Below are positions 9,701 to 18,484 of a stretch of 64,000 bases of DNA, piece by piece; the first letter of the stretch is position 1, and each line of letters starts with the position of its first letter. Source of the stretch: Mangrovimonas xylaniphaga (lineage in GTDB: Bacteria; Bacteroidota; Bacteroidia; Flavobacteriales; Flavobacteriaceae). Below the pieces are notes generated by a model. It had not been told where the DNA came from, searched no databases, and saw only the letters and a program-made list of their open reading frames with translations. The translations under genes were made by a program, and so were the position numbers. Where the stretch lies: the NCBI RefSeq assembly GCF_001280435.1, contig NZ_LBIP01000013.1, positions 310,001-374,000 on the forward strand, written 5' to 3'.

Positions 9701-10180
9701 CTCTGCTAAATGGCTTACTTCTCCATTCAAGGAATCCCCAATGGCAAAATCGGATAACATTACCAAATCATTGATCATCCCTTGAAGTCCCATTTCACGA
9801 CCATCGTCTGGCGAATAAATTCGGGTAATTCCGTAATCCATCAATTCCTGGATTTCTTCAGGTAGAATTACTCCACCACCTCCACCAAAAATCTTGATGT
9901 GCTCGGCCCCGTTCTCCTTCAATAAATCGTACATGTATTTAAAATACTCATTGTGTCCTCCTTGATAAGAGGTCATGGCAATGGCATTGGCATCTTCTTG
10001 AATGGCCGTGTTCACCACTTCTTCCACACTGCGGTCGTGTCCCAAATGGATTACTTCCACTCCTGTGGCCTGAATGATTCGGCGCATGATATTAATGGCA
10101 GCGTCGTGGCCGTCAAAAAGCGAGGCGGCAGTCACGATTCTTACTTTATGTTTAGGTTTGTAAGGTGCTATCTGTTTCAT
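6761..10180 (-). CDS. icmF: Fused isobutyryl-CoA mutase IcmF
   Basis: A 1139-residue AdoCbl-dependent acyl-CoA mutase. Order of domains: B12-binding domain (residues 1-150; DGHDAA at 23-28, with His25 as the likely lower axial ligand), a MeaB-like GTPase chaperone (P-loop GTGGAGKS at 203-210, NKFD at 343-346), then the large mutase TIM barrel ([11 protein letters not shown] motif). This order (B12-GTPase-barrel) is that of IcmF, not of methylmalonyl-CoA mutase. The YPFKR segment puts Phe at 591, where IcmF has Phe and methylmalonyl-CoA mutase has Tyr, supporting isobutyryl/butyryl-CoA interconversion. Related fused enzymes take pivalyl- or isovaleryl-CoA, so the exact substrate is open. Confidence 0.9.
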   Translation of the reverse strand: MKQIAPYKPKHKVRIVTAASLFDGHDAAINIMRRIIQATGVEVIHLGHDRSVEEVVNTAIQEDANAIAMTSYQGGHNEYFKYMYDLLKENGAEHIKIFGGGGGVILPEEIQELMDYGITRIYSPDDGREMGLQGMINDLVMLSDFAIGDSLNGEVSHLAEKNPKAIARVISSAENFPEVAKAALEDIHAKNKNSHTPVLGITGTGGAGKSSLVDELVRRFLIDFPEKTVGIISVDPSKRKTGGALLGDRIRMNAINSPRVYMRSLATRQSNLALSKYVNEAVEVLKAAEYDLIILETSGIGQSDTEILEHSDVSLYVMTPEFGAATQLEKIDMLDFADLVAINKFDKRGALDALRDVKKQYMRNHNLWHANPDDMPVFGTIASQFNDPGMNSLYKAIMDTLVEKSESDLKSTFEITKEMSEKIFVIPPSRTRYLSEIAENNRAYDTTATAQVEVAQKLYGIYKTIETVVGSAPVLTRSGVDTETLVVSEENKLLLELLIKEFDRMKMNLDPYNWEVITGWDEKVNRYKNPIYSFKVRDREIKIETHTESLSHTQIPKVALPKYQAWGDILRWCLQENVPGEFPYTSGLYPFKRTGEDPTRMFAGEGGPERTNRRFHYVSLGMPAKRLSTAFDSVTLYGNDPDHRPDIYGKIGNAGVSICCLDDAKKLYSGFNLADAMTSVSMTINGPAPMLLGFFMNAAIDQQCEIYIKENGLEKEVEAKIAEIYKGKERPKYNGELPEGNDGLGLMLLGVTGDQVLPADVYADIKAKTIAQVRGTVQADILKEDQAQNTCIFSTEFALRLMGDVQEYFIDNNVRNFYSVSISGYHIAEAGANPITQLALTLANGFTYVEYYLSRQMDINKFGPNLSFFFSNGIDPEYAVIGRVARRIWAKSLKHKYGANPRAQMLKYHIQTSGRSLHAQEIDFNDIRTTLQALYAIYDNCNSLHTNAYDEAITTPTEESVRRAMAIQLIINKELGLAKNENPIQGSFIIEELTDLVEEAVLAEFDRITERGGVLGAMETMYQRSKIQEESLYYETLKHNGQFPIIGVNTFLSSKGSPTVIPAEVIRATEEEKQFQIKTLENLHERYAKEVAEQLSAIQYAAINNQNIFEQLMEASKFCSLGQITNALFEVGGQYRRNM

Positions 10181-10299
10181 TTATAGTAAGCTATTGAATT
10201 AGTTTTTAAACTGAAAATCAAGAACCTAAGACAGTTTCAACTTTAAAACTATCTCTTCACCAAATGATTCTTTGCCAATCAGCCCTGATTTTCGAAAGG

Positions 10300-10307
10300 C
10301 AAATTTA
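10300..10307 (-). promoter_or_regulatory. Candidate promoter of the IcmF gene
   Basis: The reverse strand reads TAAATTTG, an exact TAnnTTTG match, about 120 bases upstream of the IcmF start. The leader between them can pair TTTGCC (10271-10276) with GGCAAA (10298-10303). I see no cobalamin riboswitch motif in it. Confidence 0.4.
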
Positions 10308-10438
10308 AGGATTATTCAAAAAAATACCCTGTTTATCTTAAATTATCTAAAACGTTTGAGAATTATGAAGGACATTGCAATTTTCGTATAATTTATGGCC
10401 TTCTAGAAGGAGTTTTAAACTGTTCTTTCTTTATGAAA

Positions 10439-11017
10439 TCAATTGCTGTTTCTCATGCTCATAGCCTCACGGATCAAGGCTTCTACCACAGGTTGACTAT
10501 CTTCCTCAATATTCGAAGCCGTAAGTGACATTATCAAAGGTAATAGTGTACTGTCTATAGAACTGTTGTGAGGTGCTTTAATTAGTTCCATTTTCCAAAG
10601 AGAAAGTAATTCATTGATTAAAGTTGAAGATGGCTTGTAATAGTTTTTGATTTGATGGGCCAAACTCTTGGAATAACTCTTGAACAACAAGGGATTTTTA
10701 ACGAGTTTAGCAAAAAACCTTTGGGTTTCGATGGCAATAGCTTGTTGGTGATTTAATGATTTTATAATGAACTCCTCACGGTTTTGTCCGTTACTTGTCT
10801 TTAAAAGCAAGAAAGTATCTACTATTAAATTGGTATGTTCCACCATGGCAAAATAATATATATCCACTCCTAGATTGGTGTTTATTACCAGCACCTCATT
10901 TTTAATAACCCCTTTAAGGAACGAGGTTAAGGTAATCACTTCAGAGCTCGATATCAGCAATTGATTTTTATAACCTTTGCTATAAATACTCACAACTTTC
11001 AGTTCAGGAGTTTCCAT
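10439..11017 (-). CDS. Hypothetical protein
   Basis: I do not recognise this 192-residue soluble protein. The first 75 residues are strand-rich (LKVVSIYSKG, NEVLVINTNLGVDIYYFAMVE) and the rest is helical (NHQQAIAIETQRFFAKLVK, LAHQIKNYY, LINELLSLWKMELI). There is no signal peptide or membrane segment. It stands alone between the icmF promoter region and the divergent DUF4197 gene. Ordinary composition for the window suggests a real gene. Confidence 0.6.
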   Translation of the reverse strand: METPELKVVSIYSKGYKNQLLISSSEVITLTSFLKGVIKNEVLVINTNLGVDIYYFAMVEHTNLIVDTFLLLKTSNGQNREEFIIKSLNHQQAIAIETQRFFAKLVKNPLLFKSYSKSLAHQIKNYYKPSSTLINELLSLWKMELIKAPHNSSIDSTLLPLIMSLTASNIEEDSQPVVEALIREAMSMRNSN

Positions 11018-11199
11018 ATCAATTCACATTACTAAATTACAATTGTGTATTTATCAATTTACCATTGTTTAAATTATCAAATCAACAAGTAACAATCCTA
11101 TAAATTTAATAATTAATAATTTCTATTCAAATTTTAAGCATTTATATTATCTATCCAAACATAAACTTTGGCTATTCACAATTTATGGCACCACTTTTG

Positions 11200-11207
11200 T
11201 ATTTTTG
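11200..11207 (+). promoter_or_regulatory. Candidate promoter of the DUF4197 gene
   Basis: TATTTTTG matches the TAnnTTTG -7 box and lies 22 bases upstream of the ATG at 11230. No clear TTG element is found at the usual distance. Confidence 0.4.
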
Positions 11208-11229
11208 AAACCATTAAATTGAAAGCCCT

Positions 11230-11940
11230 ATGAGAAAATTGATTACCATCTTCATTTGCTTAATTTCCCTAAGCACCCAAGCTCAGTTGAAAGATTTATT
11301 AAACAAGCTCCCTATCAATACCGAAGAAATAATTGGCAATGCCGATATAGCCGAAGCCCTAAGAGAAGCTCTTGACCAAGGAATCGAAAAACAGGTGGAC
11401 AAGCTTACCCAAACGGACGGTTTTTACAAAAATGAATTAGTCAAGATCTTGTTCCCGGAAGACATTCAAAAGGTGGATAAAGCTCTTAGAAATGTAGGAC
11501 TGGGACACCTCGCCGATGAAGGTATCAAAGTACTTAATAGAGCGGCCGAAGATGCCGTAAGTGAAGCTACTCCAATTTTTGTAAATGCAGTTAAAGAAAT
11601 CACCTTTAATGACGCCAAAAACATCTTGATGGGAGAAGACAATGCTGCGACCTTATATCTTACCGATAAAACACAGACAGAGCTTTATCAAAAGTTTCAC
11701 CCCGTAATCAATGCCTCCTTTAAAAAGGTAGGTGCCGACAAAATATGGGAAGCATTAATTAGTAAATACAACAGCCTTCCTTTCACTAAAGATGTCAATC
11801 CTTACCTTACAGATTACGTAACCAAAGAAGCTTTGGAGGGTGTCTACACCATGATTGCCGTGGAGGAAGCCAATATTAGGACTGATATCAGTTCTCGAAC
11901 TACAGATTTGTTACAGGACGTATTTGCCATGCAGGACTAA
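11230..11940 (+). CDS. DUF4197 domain protein, secreted
   Basis: A 236-residue protein with an N-terminal signal peptide (MRKLITIFICLISLSTQAQ, cleavage near residue 19). The mature part is helical and has the DUF4197 features: ALREALDQGIEKQVDKLTQTDGFYKN (around residues 44-69) and the downstream ILFPEDIQKVDKALR segment. The family is periplasmic or lipoprotein and of unknown function. It is a single gene; no terminator is obvious directly after it. Confidence 0.85.
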   Translation: MRKLITIFICLISLSTQAQLKDLLNKLPINTEEIIGNADIAEALREALDQGIEKQVDKLTQTDGFYKNELVKILFPEDIQKVDKALRNVGLGHLADEGIKVLNRAAEDAVSEATPIFVNAVKEITFNDAKNILMGEDNAATLYLTDKTQTELYQKFHPVINASFKKVGADKIWEALISKYNSLPFTKDVNPYLTDYVTKEALEGVYTMIAVEEANIRTDISSRTTDLLQDVFAMQD

Positions 11941-12072
11941 GCAACCCCTTAAACAAGGTACACTCTCAATATTTAGAAGATCATCAGAAACATTTCACAT
12001 TTAACAAACTCATTATCTTTAAGTTATTAAATGAAAGTTAATCCAAAGCTAATATTTACATAACATTAGTTA

Positions 12073-12183
12073 TTGAATAAAACCACATCTTTGTAGTGTT
12101 AGCAAAAAAATGAAAGTTTCTTCACAAAATTAGAATTAGTAAGTTAGTTTTAAATCGGTCTCTTCATCAGGACCGATTTTTTT
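12073..12183 (+). ncRNA. Possible small RNA with terminator
   Basis: The 316-base gap between the DUF4197 gene and the next small gene has no substantial frame. It holds a near-consensus promoter (TTG at 12074, then CATCTTTG at about 12087-12094, one mismatch to TAnnTTTG) and, about 60 bases on, a 9-base perfect stem AAATCGGTC/GACCGATTT (12152-12160 / 12171-12179) followed by seven T. This fits a short transcript of about 85 bases, or a leader of the next gene. A 7-codon frame MKVSSQN lies inside. Confidence 0.4.
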
Positions 12184-12257
12184 ATGAACATAGCAATATT
12201 TTAACTTGCTGATTAACAATATTTTAGATATATTTAAAAATATTAATTGTTCTAGAA

Positions 12258-12476
12258 ATGAAAACGTCTTCCGAACTAAAAAGCTACCAGCAGAAGCTCC
12301 TTCTAAAGTACAAAGAACTCATCGAGCAGGCTTACAATTTGCGCCAAACAGATTCGGCTTTAAGCGACATTTCAGAGTACAAAGCCATTAAACTGCTCAA
12401 CAAACTTAACGAGCTCAAATACCTAAGCAGGGAAAGGGAATTGATACATCCCACACCTCCTGCCCCCATAAATTGA
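12258..12476 (+). CDS. Small Lacal_2735-like protein, copy 1
   Basis: A 72-residue helical protein. The core YKELIEQAYNLRQTDSALSD, followed by an EYKAIKLLNKLNELK helix, resembles the small flavobacterial Lacal_2735 family (helical hairpin with a central SD..Y.EA motif). Function is unknown. The next gene (12558) is a clear paralogue: QTDS.LSD is shared, as are the flanking helices. The C terminus ends in a Pro-rich tail (HPTPPAPIN). The usual MFGLFKKK-type N terminus of the family is absent. Confidence 0.7.
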   Translation: MKTSSELKSYQQKLLLKYKELIEQAYNLRQTDSALSDISEYKAIKLLNKLNELKYLSRERELIHPTPPAPIN

Positions 12477-12557
12477 AATTTTACATTTTTTTAACGCACA
12501 CAACACGTCTAAACCTCTCATTGGGGCGTATTTATAGTATATAAAAGCAACAAGTTT

Positions 12558-12785
12558 ATGAACAAACATTTCTGTAAAGTAGGAACTATCAGACCGAACC
12601 TTGAGAAGGTATCAAGTCTGGACGATTTGGAAAAAAAACATTCCAATTTCATTGAAGAAGCATATAATTTGACCCAAACCGATTCTGGTTTGAGCGACGT
12701 GTTATACCATGAAGCTTCAAAACTTAGAAGGAGAATATCACGCCTTAAAGGCATTAGTTCACCTGCTCTTGATGCAGCCTTTTGA
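12558..12785 (+). CDS. Small Lacal_2735-like protein, copy 2
   Basis: A 75-residue protein paralogous to the gene 80 bases upstream: FIEEAYNLTQTDSGLSD followed by YHEASKLRRRISRLK. The N-terminal 25 residues (CKVGTIRPNLEKVSSLDDLEKK) are unrelated to copy 1. Its last 32 bases overlap the end of the convergent BtuF-like gene, so both share a stretch of coding DNA. The conserved motif shared with copy 1 is the main reason to accept it. Confidence 0.7.
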   Translation: MNKHFCKVGTIRPNLEKVSSLDDLEKKHSNFIEEAYNLTQTDSGLSDVLYHEASKLRRRISRLKGISSPALDAAF

Positions 12786-13551
12786 AATACTCAAATGCTT
12801 GGGTGAGCCTTGAACCGTACCACGAGAACATTTCACCATCTACTAATAGAATTTTGGCAGTGGGTGAAATGACCTCAAAGATGTTTGTATCGTCAACTTT
12901 AAACGGGTAAGGCTCACTGGATAGCAGAATGAGCTCTACACCTTCCAAAGCCGCTTCATTTAAATCAATTTCAGGGTATCTTGACAACTGTTTGAAGTAA
13001 TTGTCAAACCCTTGCAACTCCATCACATAATTTATAAAGGTATCACTGGCTGCCACCATCCAAGGGGATTTCCATATGAAATAAGCCGTCTTGTATCGAC
13101 CTCGACCTTCCATAAACCTTTTAAAATCCTGAAGTTGGGAACGCAGCGAATTTTTTAAGGCCTCAGCTCGATCTTCAACCGAGAACATTTCCCCATACAT
13201 TTCAATAAGTTCCAAGCAATCAGAAAAATTGAGAACATCACTTATATGAACTGGAGCAACACCCACGCAAGCCTCCACAATCTCCAAGGTATTTTCTTCT
13301 TTATTGCACAGAATGATATCCGGCTGCAAAGCTTTGATTTTATCCACATGGATTTGCTTGGTACCTCCTACCACCTCCACCTGCTCCCTGATATCGTTAG
13401 GATGCACACAGAACTTGGTCACCCCTACCAAAGAATCCCGTAAACCTAAATCGCATAACAGTTCCGTTTGGCTTGGCACCAAAGACACGATACGCTTAGG
13501 CGTGTCGTGTAAAAAAACCGATCTATAAAGCTGATCTTTGAAGACTTTCAT
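12754..13551 (-). CDS. BtuF-like periplasmic-binding-fold protein without signal peptide
   Basis: Using the ATG at 13551 the product has 265 residues; a longer frame to 13650 would overlap pyrF by 68 bases and adds a basic tail unlike the family. The fold is the helical-backbone metal/cobalamin receptor type: RIVSLVPSQTELLCDLGL, then VGVTKFCVHP, then VEVVGGTKQIHVDKIKALQPDIIL. These are the class III substrate-binding signatures seen in BtuF and siderophore binders. There is no signal peptide or lipobox, so a cytoplasmic location is likely, which is unusual for a transport receptor. It starts 31 bases after pyrF ends and is probably cotranscribed. Confidence 0.75.
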   Translation of the reverse strand: MKVFKDQLYRSVFLHDTPKRIVSLVPSQTELLCDLGLRDSLVGVTKFCVHPNDIREQVEVVGGTKQIHVDKIKALQPDIILCNKEENTLEIVEACVGVAPVHISDVLNFSDCLELIEMYGEMFSVEDRAEALKNSLRSQLQDFKRFMEGRGRYKTAYFIWKSPWMVAASDTFINYVMELQGFDNYFKQLSRYPEIDLNEAALEGVELILLSSEPYPFKVDDTNIFEVISPTAKILLVDGEMFSWYGSRLTQAFEYFKRLHQEQVN

Positions 13552-13582
13552 TACAACCTCTGGAGATAAACTTTGTAATTTT

Positions 13583-14398
13583 TTAAGCCTGTAAAATTGC
13601 TTCCATTTGCTGCTGAAGCTTCTTAGCCTCTTTAGCTGCAGCTTCGGCAAAATCTTCCCCTTGCGATGCGTAGATAATACCTCTTGAAGAGTTGATTAAC
13701 AAGCCCACTTGATCGTTCATACCATATTTGCACACTTCCTGTAAATTACCTCCTTGAGCTCCAACCCCAGGAACCAACAAAAAGCTATCAGGAATGATGG
13801 CGCGTATTTCCGATAAATATTCAGCTTTGGTAGCACCTACCACGTACATTAAATTTTCTGAATTTTTGTAGCTCTTGGAAGTTTCCAGAACGTGCTTATA
13901 CAATTCCTTTCCATCGATAAGTTTTGTTTGGAAATCAAAAGCCCCTTCGTTGGACGTCAATGCCAACAAAATGGTATGCTTATCTTGGAAGGCCAAGAAT
14001 GGCTCCACAGAATCTTTTCCCATATAAGGCGCTATCGTAACACTATCAAAAGCCAAATCCTCAAAAAAAGCTTTGGCATACATCGTACTGGTATTACCAA
14101 TATCTCCTCGTTTGGCATCTGCTATCGTAAAGATTTCAGGATAGTTTTCATTGATATAGGAAATGGTTTTTTCCAAGGCCTGCCAACCTTTGAGTCCGTA
14201 AGCTTCAAAAAACGCAATATTAGGTTTATAGGCCACACACAAATCATGAGTAGCATCAATAATAGCCTTATTAAAGGCGAATATAGGATCTTCTTCCTTC
14301 AACAAATGAGAAGGGATTTTGTTAAGATCTACATCCAACCCTACACATAGGAATGAGTTTTTAAGTTTTATCTGTTCTACTAGTTGCTCTGTGGTCAC
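13583..14398 (-). CDS. pyrF: Orotidine 5'-phosphate decarboxylase
   Basis: Catalyses OMP to UMP, the last step of de novo UMP synthesis. The 271-residue product has the active-site motif [12 protein letters not shown] (about residues 95-106) of the longer, type 2 PyrF family; Lys and Asp residues of the DxKxxD core are present. The C-terminal VPGVGAQGG motif binds phosphate. The start is GTG (14396-14398), giving [11 protein letters not shown]; no closer ATG exists. It lies downstream of prfA but behind a terminator at 14444. Confidence 0.94.
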   Translation of the reverse strand: MTTEQLVEQIKLKNSFLCVGLDVDLNKIPSHLLKEEDPIFAFNKAIIDATHDLCVAYKPNIAFFEAYGLKGWQALEKTISYINENYPEIFTIADAKRGDIGNTSTMYAKAFFEDLAFDSVTIAPYMGKDSVEPFLAFQDKHTILLALTSNEGAFDFQTKLIDGKELYKHVLETSKSYKNSENLMYVVGATKAEYLSEIRAIIPDSFLLVPGVGAQGGNLQEVCKYGMNDQVGLLINSSRGIIYASQGEDFAEAAAKEAKKLQQQMEAILQA

Positions 14399-14443
14399 GA
14401 TACTTTATTTATAGCGTTATTTTGAAATTTTAATTTTTTGGAA

Positions 14444-14467
14444 CAAAAAAGCCTCAAAAAAGAGGCT
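14444..14467 (-). terminator. Terminator of prfA
   Basis: Stem AGCCTC/GAGGCT (14450-14455 / 14462-14467) with an A6 loop; the reverse strand continues into a T-run (14450-14445), 13 bases after the prfA stop. Confidence 0.8.
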
Positions 14468-14479
14468 AATTGTTGCAGT

Positions 14480-15556
14480 TTAAATGACATCGTCACCTGC
14501 TTTTAACTTTTCAGTATTTTCAGCAAGCATCAATTCATCTATTATTTTTTGGATATCTCCGTTTACGATGTTTGACAAATCATACAACGTCAAACCAATT
14601 CTGTGGTCAGTTACACGACCTTGTGGGTAGTTGTAAGTTCTAATCTTGGCACTACGATCTCCCGAAGACACCATGCTTCCACGTTTGGCTGCATCTTCCT
14701 CCTGCTTTTTGGCCAACTCCATATCATACAAACGGGAACGTAATACCTTAAAGGCTTTTTCCTTGTTTTTATGCTGTGATTTTTGATCCTGACACTGTGC
14801 TACCAAACCTGTTGGAATGTGAGTTAAACGCACCGCAGAATAGGTAGTATTCACCGACTGACCTCCAGGACCAGATGAACAGAAATAATCAATTCTTACA
14901 TCCTTAGGATCTATTTGCACATCAAATTCTTCTGCTTCCGGAAATACCATCACCGTAGCAGCACTTGTATGTACACGTCCTTGAGTTTCCGTTTGAGGTA
15001 CTCGTTGTACACGGTGTACTCCTGCTTCAAACTTCAAAGTTCCATAAACATCTTCACCAGAAACTTCAAACTGGATTTCCTTAAAACCACCACTGGTTCC
15101 TTCGCTGTAATCTACAACATCAACTTTCCATCCCTTGCCTTCGCAATATTTGGTGTACATCCTAAACAAATCTCCGGCAAAGATACTGGCCTCATCCCCT
15201 CCTGTTCCTGCACGAAGTTCCATCACGGCATTTTTAGTGTCCTCTGGATCCTTAGGAATCAAAAGGAATTTGATTTCATCTTCCATTTTTGGAATGCTCC
15301 CTTTGGCTTCATCCATCTGCATTTTGGCCATTTCAACCATTTCTGGATCGCTTCCATCGGCAAGAATCTCTTCAGCTTCCTTAAGATTGTCCAAAAGCGT
15401 CTTGTATTCTTCACGCTTATCAACCAATAGCTTAAGGTCCTTATATTCTTTATTTAACTGTATATAACGCTTCTGGTCTGCGATAATATCTGGTTGGATG
15501 ATCAAATCGCTTACCTCATCAAAACGCTGTTTTACGATATTTAATTTATCTAACAT
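14480..15556 (-). CDS. prfA: Peptide chain release factor 1
   Basis: Recognises UAG and UAA and triggers peptide release on the ribosome. The GGQ motif lies in [11 protein letters not shown] (about residues 225-235), and the anticodon-mimicking PxT tripeptide appears as PQT in [14 protein letters not shown], both as in RF1. I chose the start at 15556 ([15 protein letters not shown], 358 residues), which matches the usual N terminus. A frame beginning 24 bases earlier would overlap the -7 box at 15578-15585, so it would begin upstream of the transcript. Confidence 0.95.
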   Translation of the reverse strand: MLDKLNIVKQRFDEVSDLIIQPDIIADQKRYIQLNKEYKDLKLLVDKREEYKTLLDNLKEAEEILADGSDPEMVEMAKMQMDEAKGSIPKMEDEIKFLLIPKDPEDTKNAVMELRAGTGGDEASIFAGDLFRMYTKYCEGKGWKVDVVDYSEGTSGGFKEIQFEVSGEDVYGTLKFEAGVHRVQRVPQTETQGRVHTSAATVMVFPEAEEFDVQIDPKDVRIDYFCSSGPGGQSVNTTYSAVRLTHIPTGLVAQCQDQKSQHKNKEKAFKVLRSRLYDMELAKKQEEDAAKRGSMVSSGDRSAKIRTYNYPQGRVTDHRIGLTLYDLSNIVNGDIQKIIDELMLAENTEKLKAGDDVI

Positions 15557-15577
15557 TTGCCTTTTTAAATTGTGCCG

Positions 15578-15585
15578 CAAAAATA
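15578..15585 (-). promoter_or_regulatory. -7 box of prfA promoter
   Basis: Reverse-strand TATTTTTG, an exact TAnnTTTG match, 21 bases upstream of the chosen ATG. It decides the start, because the longer frame would begin inside the box. Confidence 0.5.
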
Positions 15586-15656
15586 CGATAATTTATGAAT
15601 TGTTGAATTGTTAATGACCACAAATACATCTACCAATACACCACAATTCTTCTGAA

Positions 15657-15688
15657 AACAAAAAGAGCACCTTAAAAAGTGCTCTCTT
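15657..15688 (-). terminator. Terminator of nrdJ
   Basis: Stem AGAGCAC/GTGCTCT (15664-15670 / 15679-15685), loop CTTAAAAA, with a T-rich reverse-strand continuation. It lies 27 bases after the nrdJ stop codon. Confidence 0.75.
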
Positions 15689-15712
15689 TATTTGAATTAT
15701 ATTTCAGGAATC

Positions 15713-18265
15713 CTATCCACACTTGGAAGATCCACAATCTGTACAGGTCAAACAACCCTCTTGGTAAATCAAGTTGTCTGAATTACAGTTTGAACATTTT
15801 CCTTTGGCTTTGGTTCCGTCTTCTACGTAACGTTTAATTGCTCTTACAACTCCATTCTTCCATGTACTGATAGACTCACCGTCCAATTGTAAACTGTTGA
15901 TCAAATCAACAATTTTCTCAATTGGCATACCGTGACGCAAGGTACTAGAGATCAATTTTGCATAGTTCCAGAACTCTGGGTTGAATTTATGTGACAATCC
16001 TTCAATAGTGGTTTTGTAACCTCTTTTGTTTTCATATTGGAAATCGTAACGAGACGTACCGTCTTCATTTCTATTTTTAATGATCACCCCTTCTGTAGCC
16101 CACCTTGGAATTAAGATGCCATCTTCGTCATCAGCCAAACCAGTAAAGATTTCATAAGGTTTTCCGTCGATCAAACCTATAAAGGCAATCCACTTCTCCT
16201 TATTATTTTGGAATCTTACTACGTCCGCTTCCAATACTGCTGGACGCTTTGTTGGGAACGCTGTTAACGTTTCGTTTGTTTCTTCTTCTTTCTTTTCGCT
16301 GTTAGAAATCAATACTCCAGATCGAGAACCATCTCTATAAACAGTTACTCCTTTACAACCTACTTCCCAAGCTTTCAAATATAGTTCTCCAACCAATTCT
16401 TCTGACACATTGCTTGGCAAGTTGATAGTCACACTAATAGAGTGGTCTACCCATTTTTGAACAGCTCCCTGCATGCTCACTTTGCTCAACCAATTTACAT
16501 CGTTAGAAGTAGCCTTATAATATGGAGACTCTTTTACCAATTCATCCAATTCCTCTTGAGAATAATTTTTGGTAATATCGTAACCATTTACTTCCATCCA
16601 TTGCTTAAAGCGGTGATGGAATACCACATACTCTTCCCAAGAATCTCCAACCTCATCTACGAAGTCCACACGAGCTTCCTTATCGTTAGGATTTACTTTT
16701 CTACGACGCTTGTAAACTGGTAAAAACACAGGTTCTATTCCTGAAGATGTTTGAGTCATCAAACTTGTAGTTCCTGTTGGTGCAATGGTCAACAAGGCAA
16801 TGTTACGACGCCCGTATTCCATCATTTCGTAATACAGCTTTTCATCGGCTTCCTTTAATCTTAAGATGAATGGATTGTCTTTTTCAAGTTCGGCATCATA
16901 GATTGTAAAAGCACCACGCTCTTTGGCCGTGTAAACAGATCCTCTATAGGCTGCAATAGCCAAAGTTTTATGAACTTCAACAGAAAATGCATTTCCTTCT
17001 TCAGATCCATATTGAATGCCCAAAGCCGCCAACATATCTCCTTCGGCAGTAATACCGATTCCTGTACGACGTCCTTCGTAAGCTTTTTGGCGAATGTTCA
17101 ACCAAAGGTTTCTTTCGATAGCCTTGATTTCATCAGATTCTGGATCGGCATCGATTTTTGCCAAAATCACATCAATCTTCTCCAATTCAAGATCGATGAT
17201 ATCATCCATCATACGTTGTGCATAAGCAACATGCTTTTTGAACAATTCGAAATTGAAAGAGGCTTTATCTGTAAATGGGTTTTCTACGTATGAAAATAAG
17301 TTGATGGCCAACAAGCGACAAGAATCATAAGGACATAAAGGAATCTCCCCACATGGGTTTGTTGACACTGTTTTATAACCAAACTCGGCATAACAATCTG
17401 GAATAGACTCTCTTGCAATGGTATCCCAGAATAAAATTCCTGGCTCAGCTGATTTCCATGCATTGTGAACTATTTTCTTCCAAAGACCTGTTGCATCAAT
17501 TGTTTTGGTTACTTGTGGGTTATCGCTAAAAATAGGATAGGATTGCTTGTAATCAACACCTTCCTTAACCGCTTTCATGAACTGATCGTCAATTCTTACG
17601 GACACATTAGCTCCAGTTACCTTTCCTTGTTCCAACTTTGCATCAACGAAAGCTTCAGAATCTGGATGGTTTACCGAAATAGACAACATCAAGGCACCAC
17701 GACGTCCATCTTGCGCCACTTCTCTTGTTGAGTTGGAATAACGCTCCATAAAAGGAACAATTCCGGTAGAAGTCAAAGCAGAGTTCTTTACATCACTTCC
17801 CTTAGGACGGATGTGAGACAAATCATGTCCAACACCACCACGACGCTTCATCAACTGCACCTGCTCTTGGTCTACTTTCATGATACCACCATAAGAATCG
17901 GAATCTCCCTCGTTACCAATTACGAAACAGTTGGACAAAGACCCTACTTGGTATTTGTTTCCAATTCCTGCCATTGGACTTCCTTGTGGCACGATGTATT
18001 TAAAATCCTTAATTAAATCAAAGATTTCGTCTTCGCTCATAGCATTAGGATAACGAGCTTCTATCCTTGCTATTTCACTAGCAATTCGCCTGTGCATATC
18101 ATTTGGGGTAAGCTCATAAATGTTCCCATCTGAATCTTTTAAAGCATACTTGTTCACCCACACGCGAGCGGCTAAATCATCACCCTTAAAATAGTCTAAT
18201 GAAGCTTGAAACGCTTCTTCTTGAGTATAAGTTCTTTTGGACACTGCAGAAGTATCGACTTTCAT
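15713..18265 (-). CDS. nrdJ: AdoCbl-dependent ribonucleoside-diphosphate reductase (class II)
   Basis: Reduces ribonucleotides to deoxyribonucleotides using adenosylcobalamin to make the thiyl radical, without oxygen. The 850-residue product has the catalytic NPCGEIPLCPYDSC segment, the phosphate-binding loop APTGTTSLMTQTSSGIEP, the substrate-region LSNCFVIG cysteine and a C-terminal zinc-ribbon (CSNCNSDN, then CLTCTDCGSSKCG), as in the long NrdJ family. It is a single transcription unit between a promoter region with an 11-base inverted repeat (18369-18400) and a terminator at 15657. I see no NrdR box or cobalamin riboswitch upstream. Confidence 0.93.
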   Translation of the reverse strand: MKVDTSAVSKRTYTQEEAFQASLDYFKGDDLAARVWVNKYALKDSDGNIYELTPNDMHRRIASEIARIEARYPNAMSEDEIFDLIKDFKYIVPQGSPMAGIGNKYQVGSLSNCFVIGNEGDSDSYGGIMKVDQEQVQLMKRRGGVGHDLSHIRPKGSDVKNSALTSTGIVPFMERYSNSTREVAQDGRRGALMLSISVNHPDSEAFVDAKLEQGKVTGANVSVRIDDQFMKAVKEGVDYKQSYPIFSDNPQVTKTIDATGLWKKIVHNAWKSAEPGILFWDTIARESIPDCYAEFGYKTVSTNPCGEIPLCPYDSCRLLAINLFSYVENPFTDKASFNFELFKKHVAYAQRMMDDIIDLELEKIDVILAKIDADPESDEIKAIERNLWLNIRQKAYEGRRTGIGITAEGDMLAALGIQYGSEEGNAFSVEVHKTLAIAAYRGSVYTAKERGAFTIYDAELEKDNPFILRLKEADEKLYYEMMEYGRRNIALLTIAPTGTTSLMTQTSSGIEPVFLPVYKRRRKVNPNDKEARVDFVDEVGDSWEEYVVFHHRFKQWMEVNGYDITKNYSQEELDELVKESPYYKATSNDVNWLSKVSMQGAVQKWVDHSISVTINLPSNVSEELVGELYLKAWEVGCKGVTVYRDGSRSGVLISNSEKKEEETNETLTAFPTKRPAVLEADVVRFQNNKEKWIAFIGLIDGKPYEIFTGLADDEDGILIPRWATEGVIIKNRNEDGTSRYDFQYENKRGYKTTIEGLSHKFNPEFWNYAKLISSTLRHGMPIEKIVDLINSLQLDGESISTWKNGVVRAIKRYVEDGTKAKGKCSNCNSDNLIYQEGCLTCTDCGSSKCG

Positions 18266-18368
18266 AATAGCTGAGTTTTTTATTAGAAAAGGTTATTTAA
18301 ATCGGAATGGTTTTCTGATGGTAAAAGTAGCTGTTTTTAAAACACACTTTACCTGTGTAAAAATAAAG

Positions 18369-18400
18369 TTATCAATAAACACCTGTTAATTTATTGATAA
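18369..18400. promoter_or_regulatory. Inverted repeat upstream of nrdJ
   Basis: Perfect 11-base inverted repeat TTATCAATAAA (18369-18379) and TTTATTGATAA (18390-18400), separated by 10 bases, about 105 bases upstream of nrdJ. No T-run follows on either strand, so it looks more like an operator than a terminator. A second shorter dyad (ACAC.../GTGT at about 18341-18357) lies between it and the gene. Confidence 0.5.
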
Positions 18401-18484
18401 TCAAATAATTAAAAAATGATAAAAATTAAAAAGTTGACAAATAAAAAAAAACGGTTTGTTTTTGTCAGAATAACAATTTAGGGA

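Noticed and set aside
13552-13650. Longer N terminus of the BtuF-like protein
   Set aside because: It would overlap pyrF by 68 bases and adds a basic tail with no family match.
18266-18484. Cobalamin riboswitch or NrdR box upstream of nrdJ
   Set aside because: I found no conserved B12-box-like sequence or NrdR consensus; only a different dyad is present.
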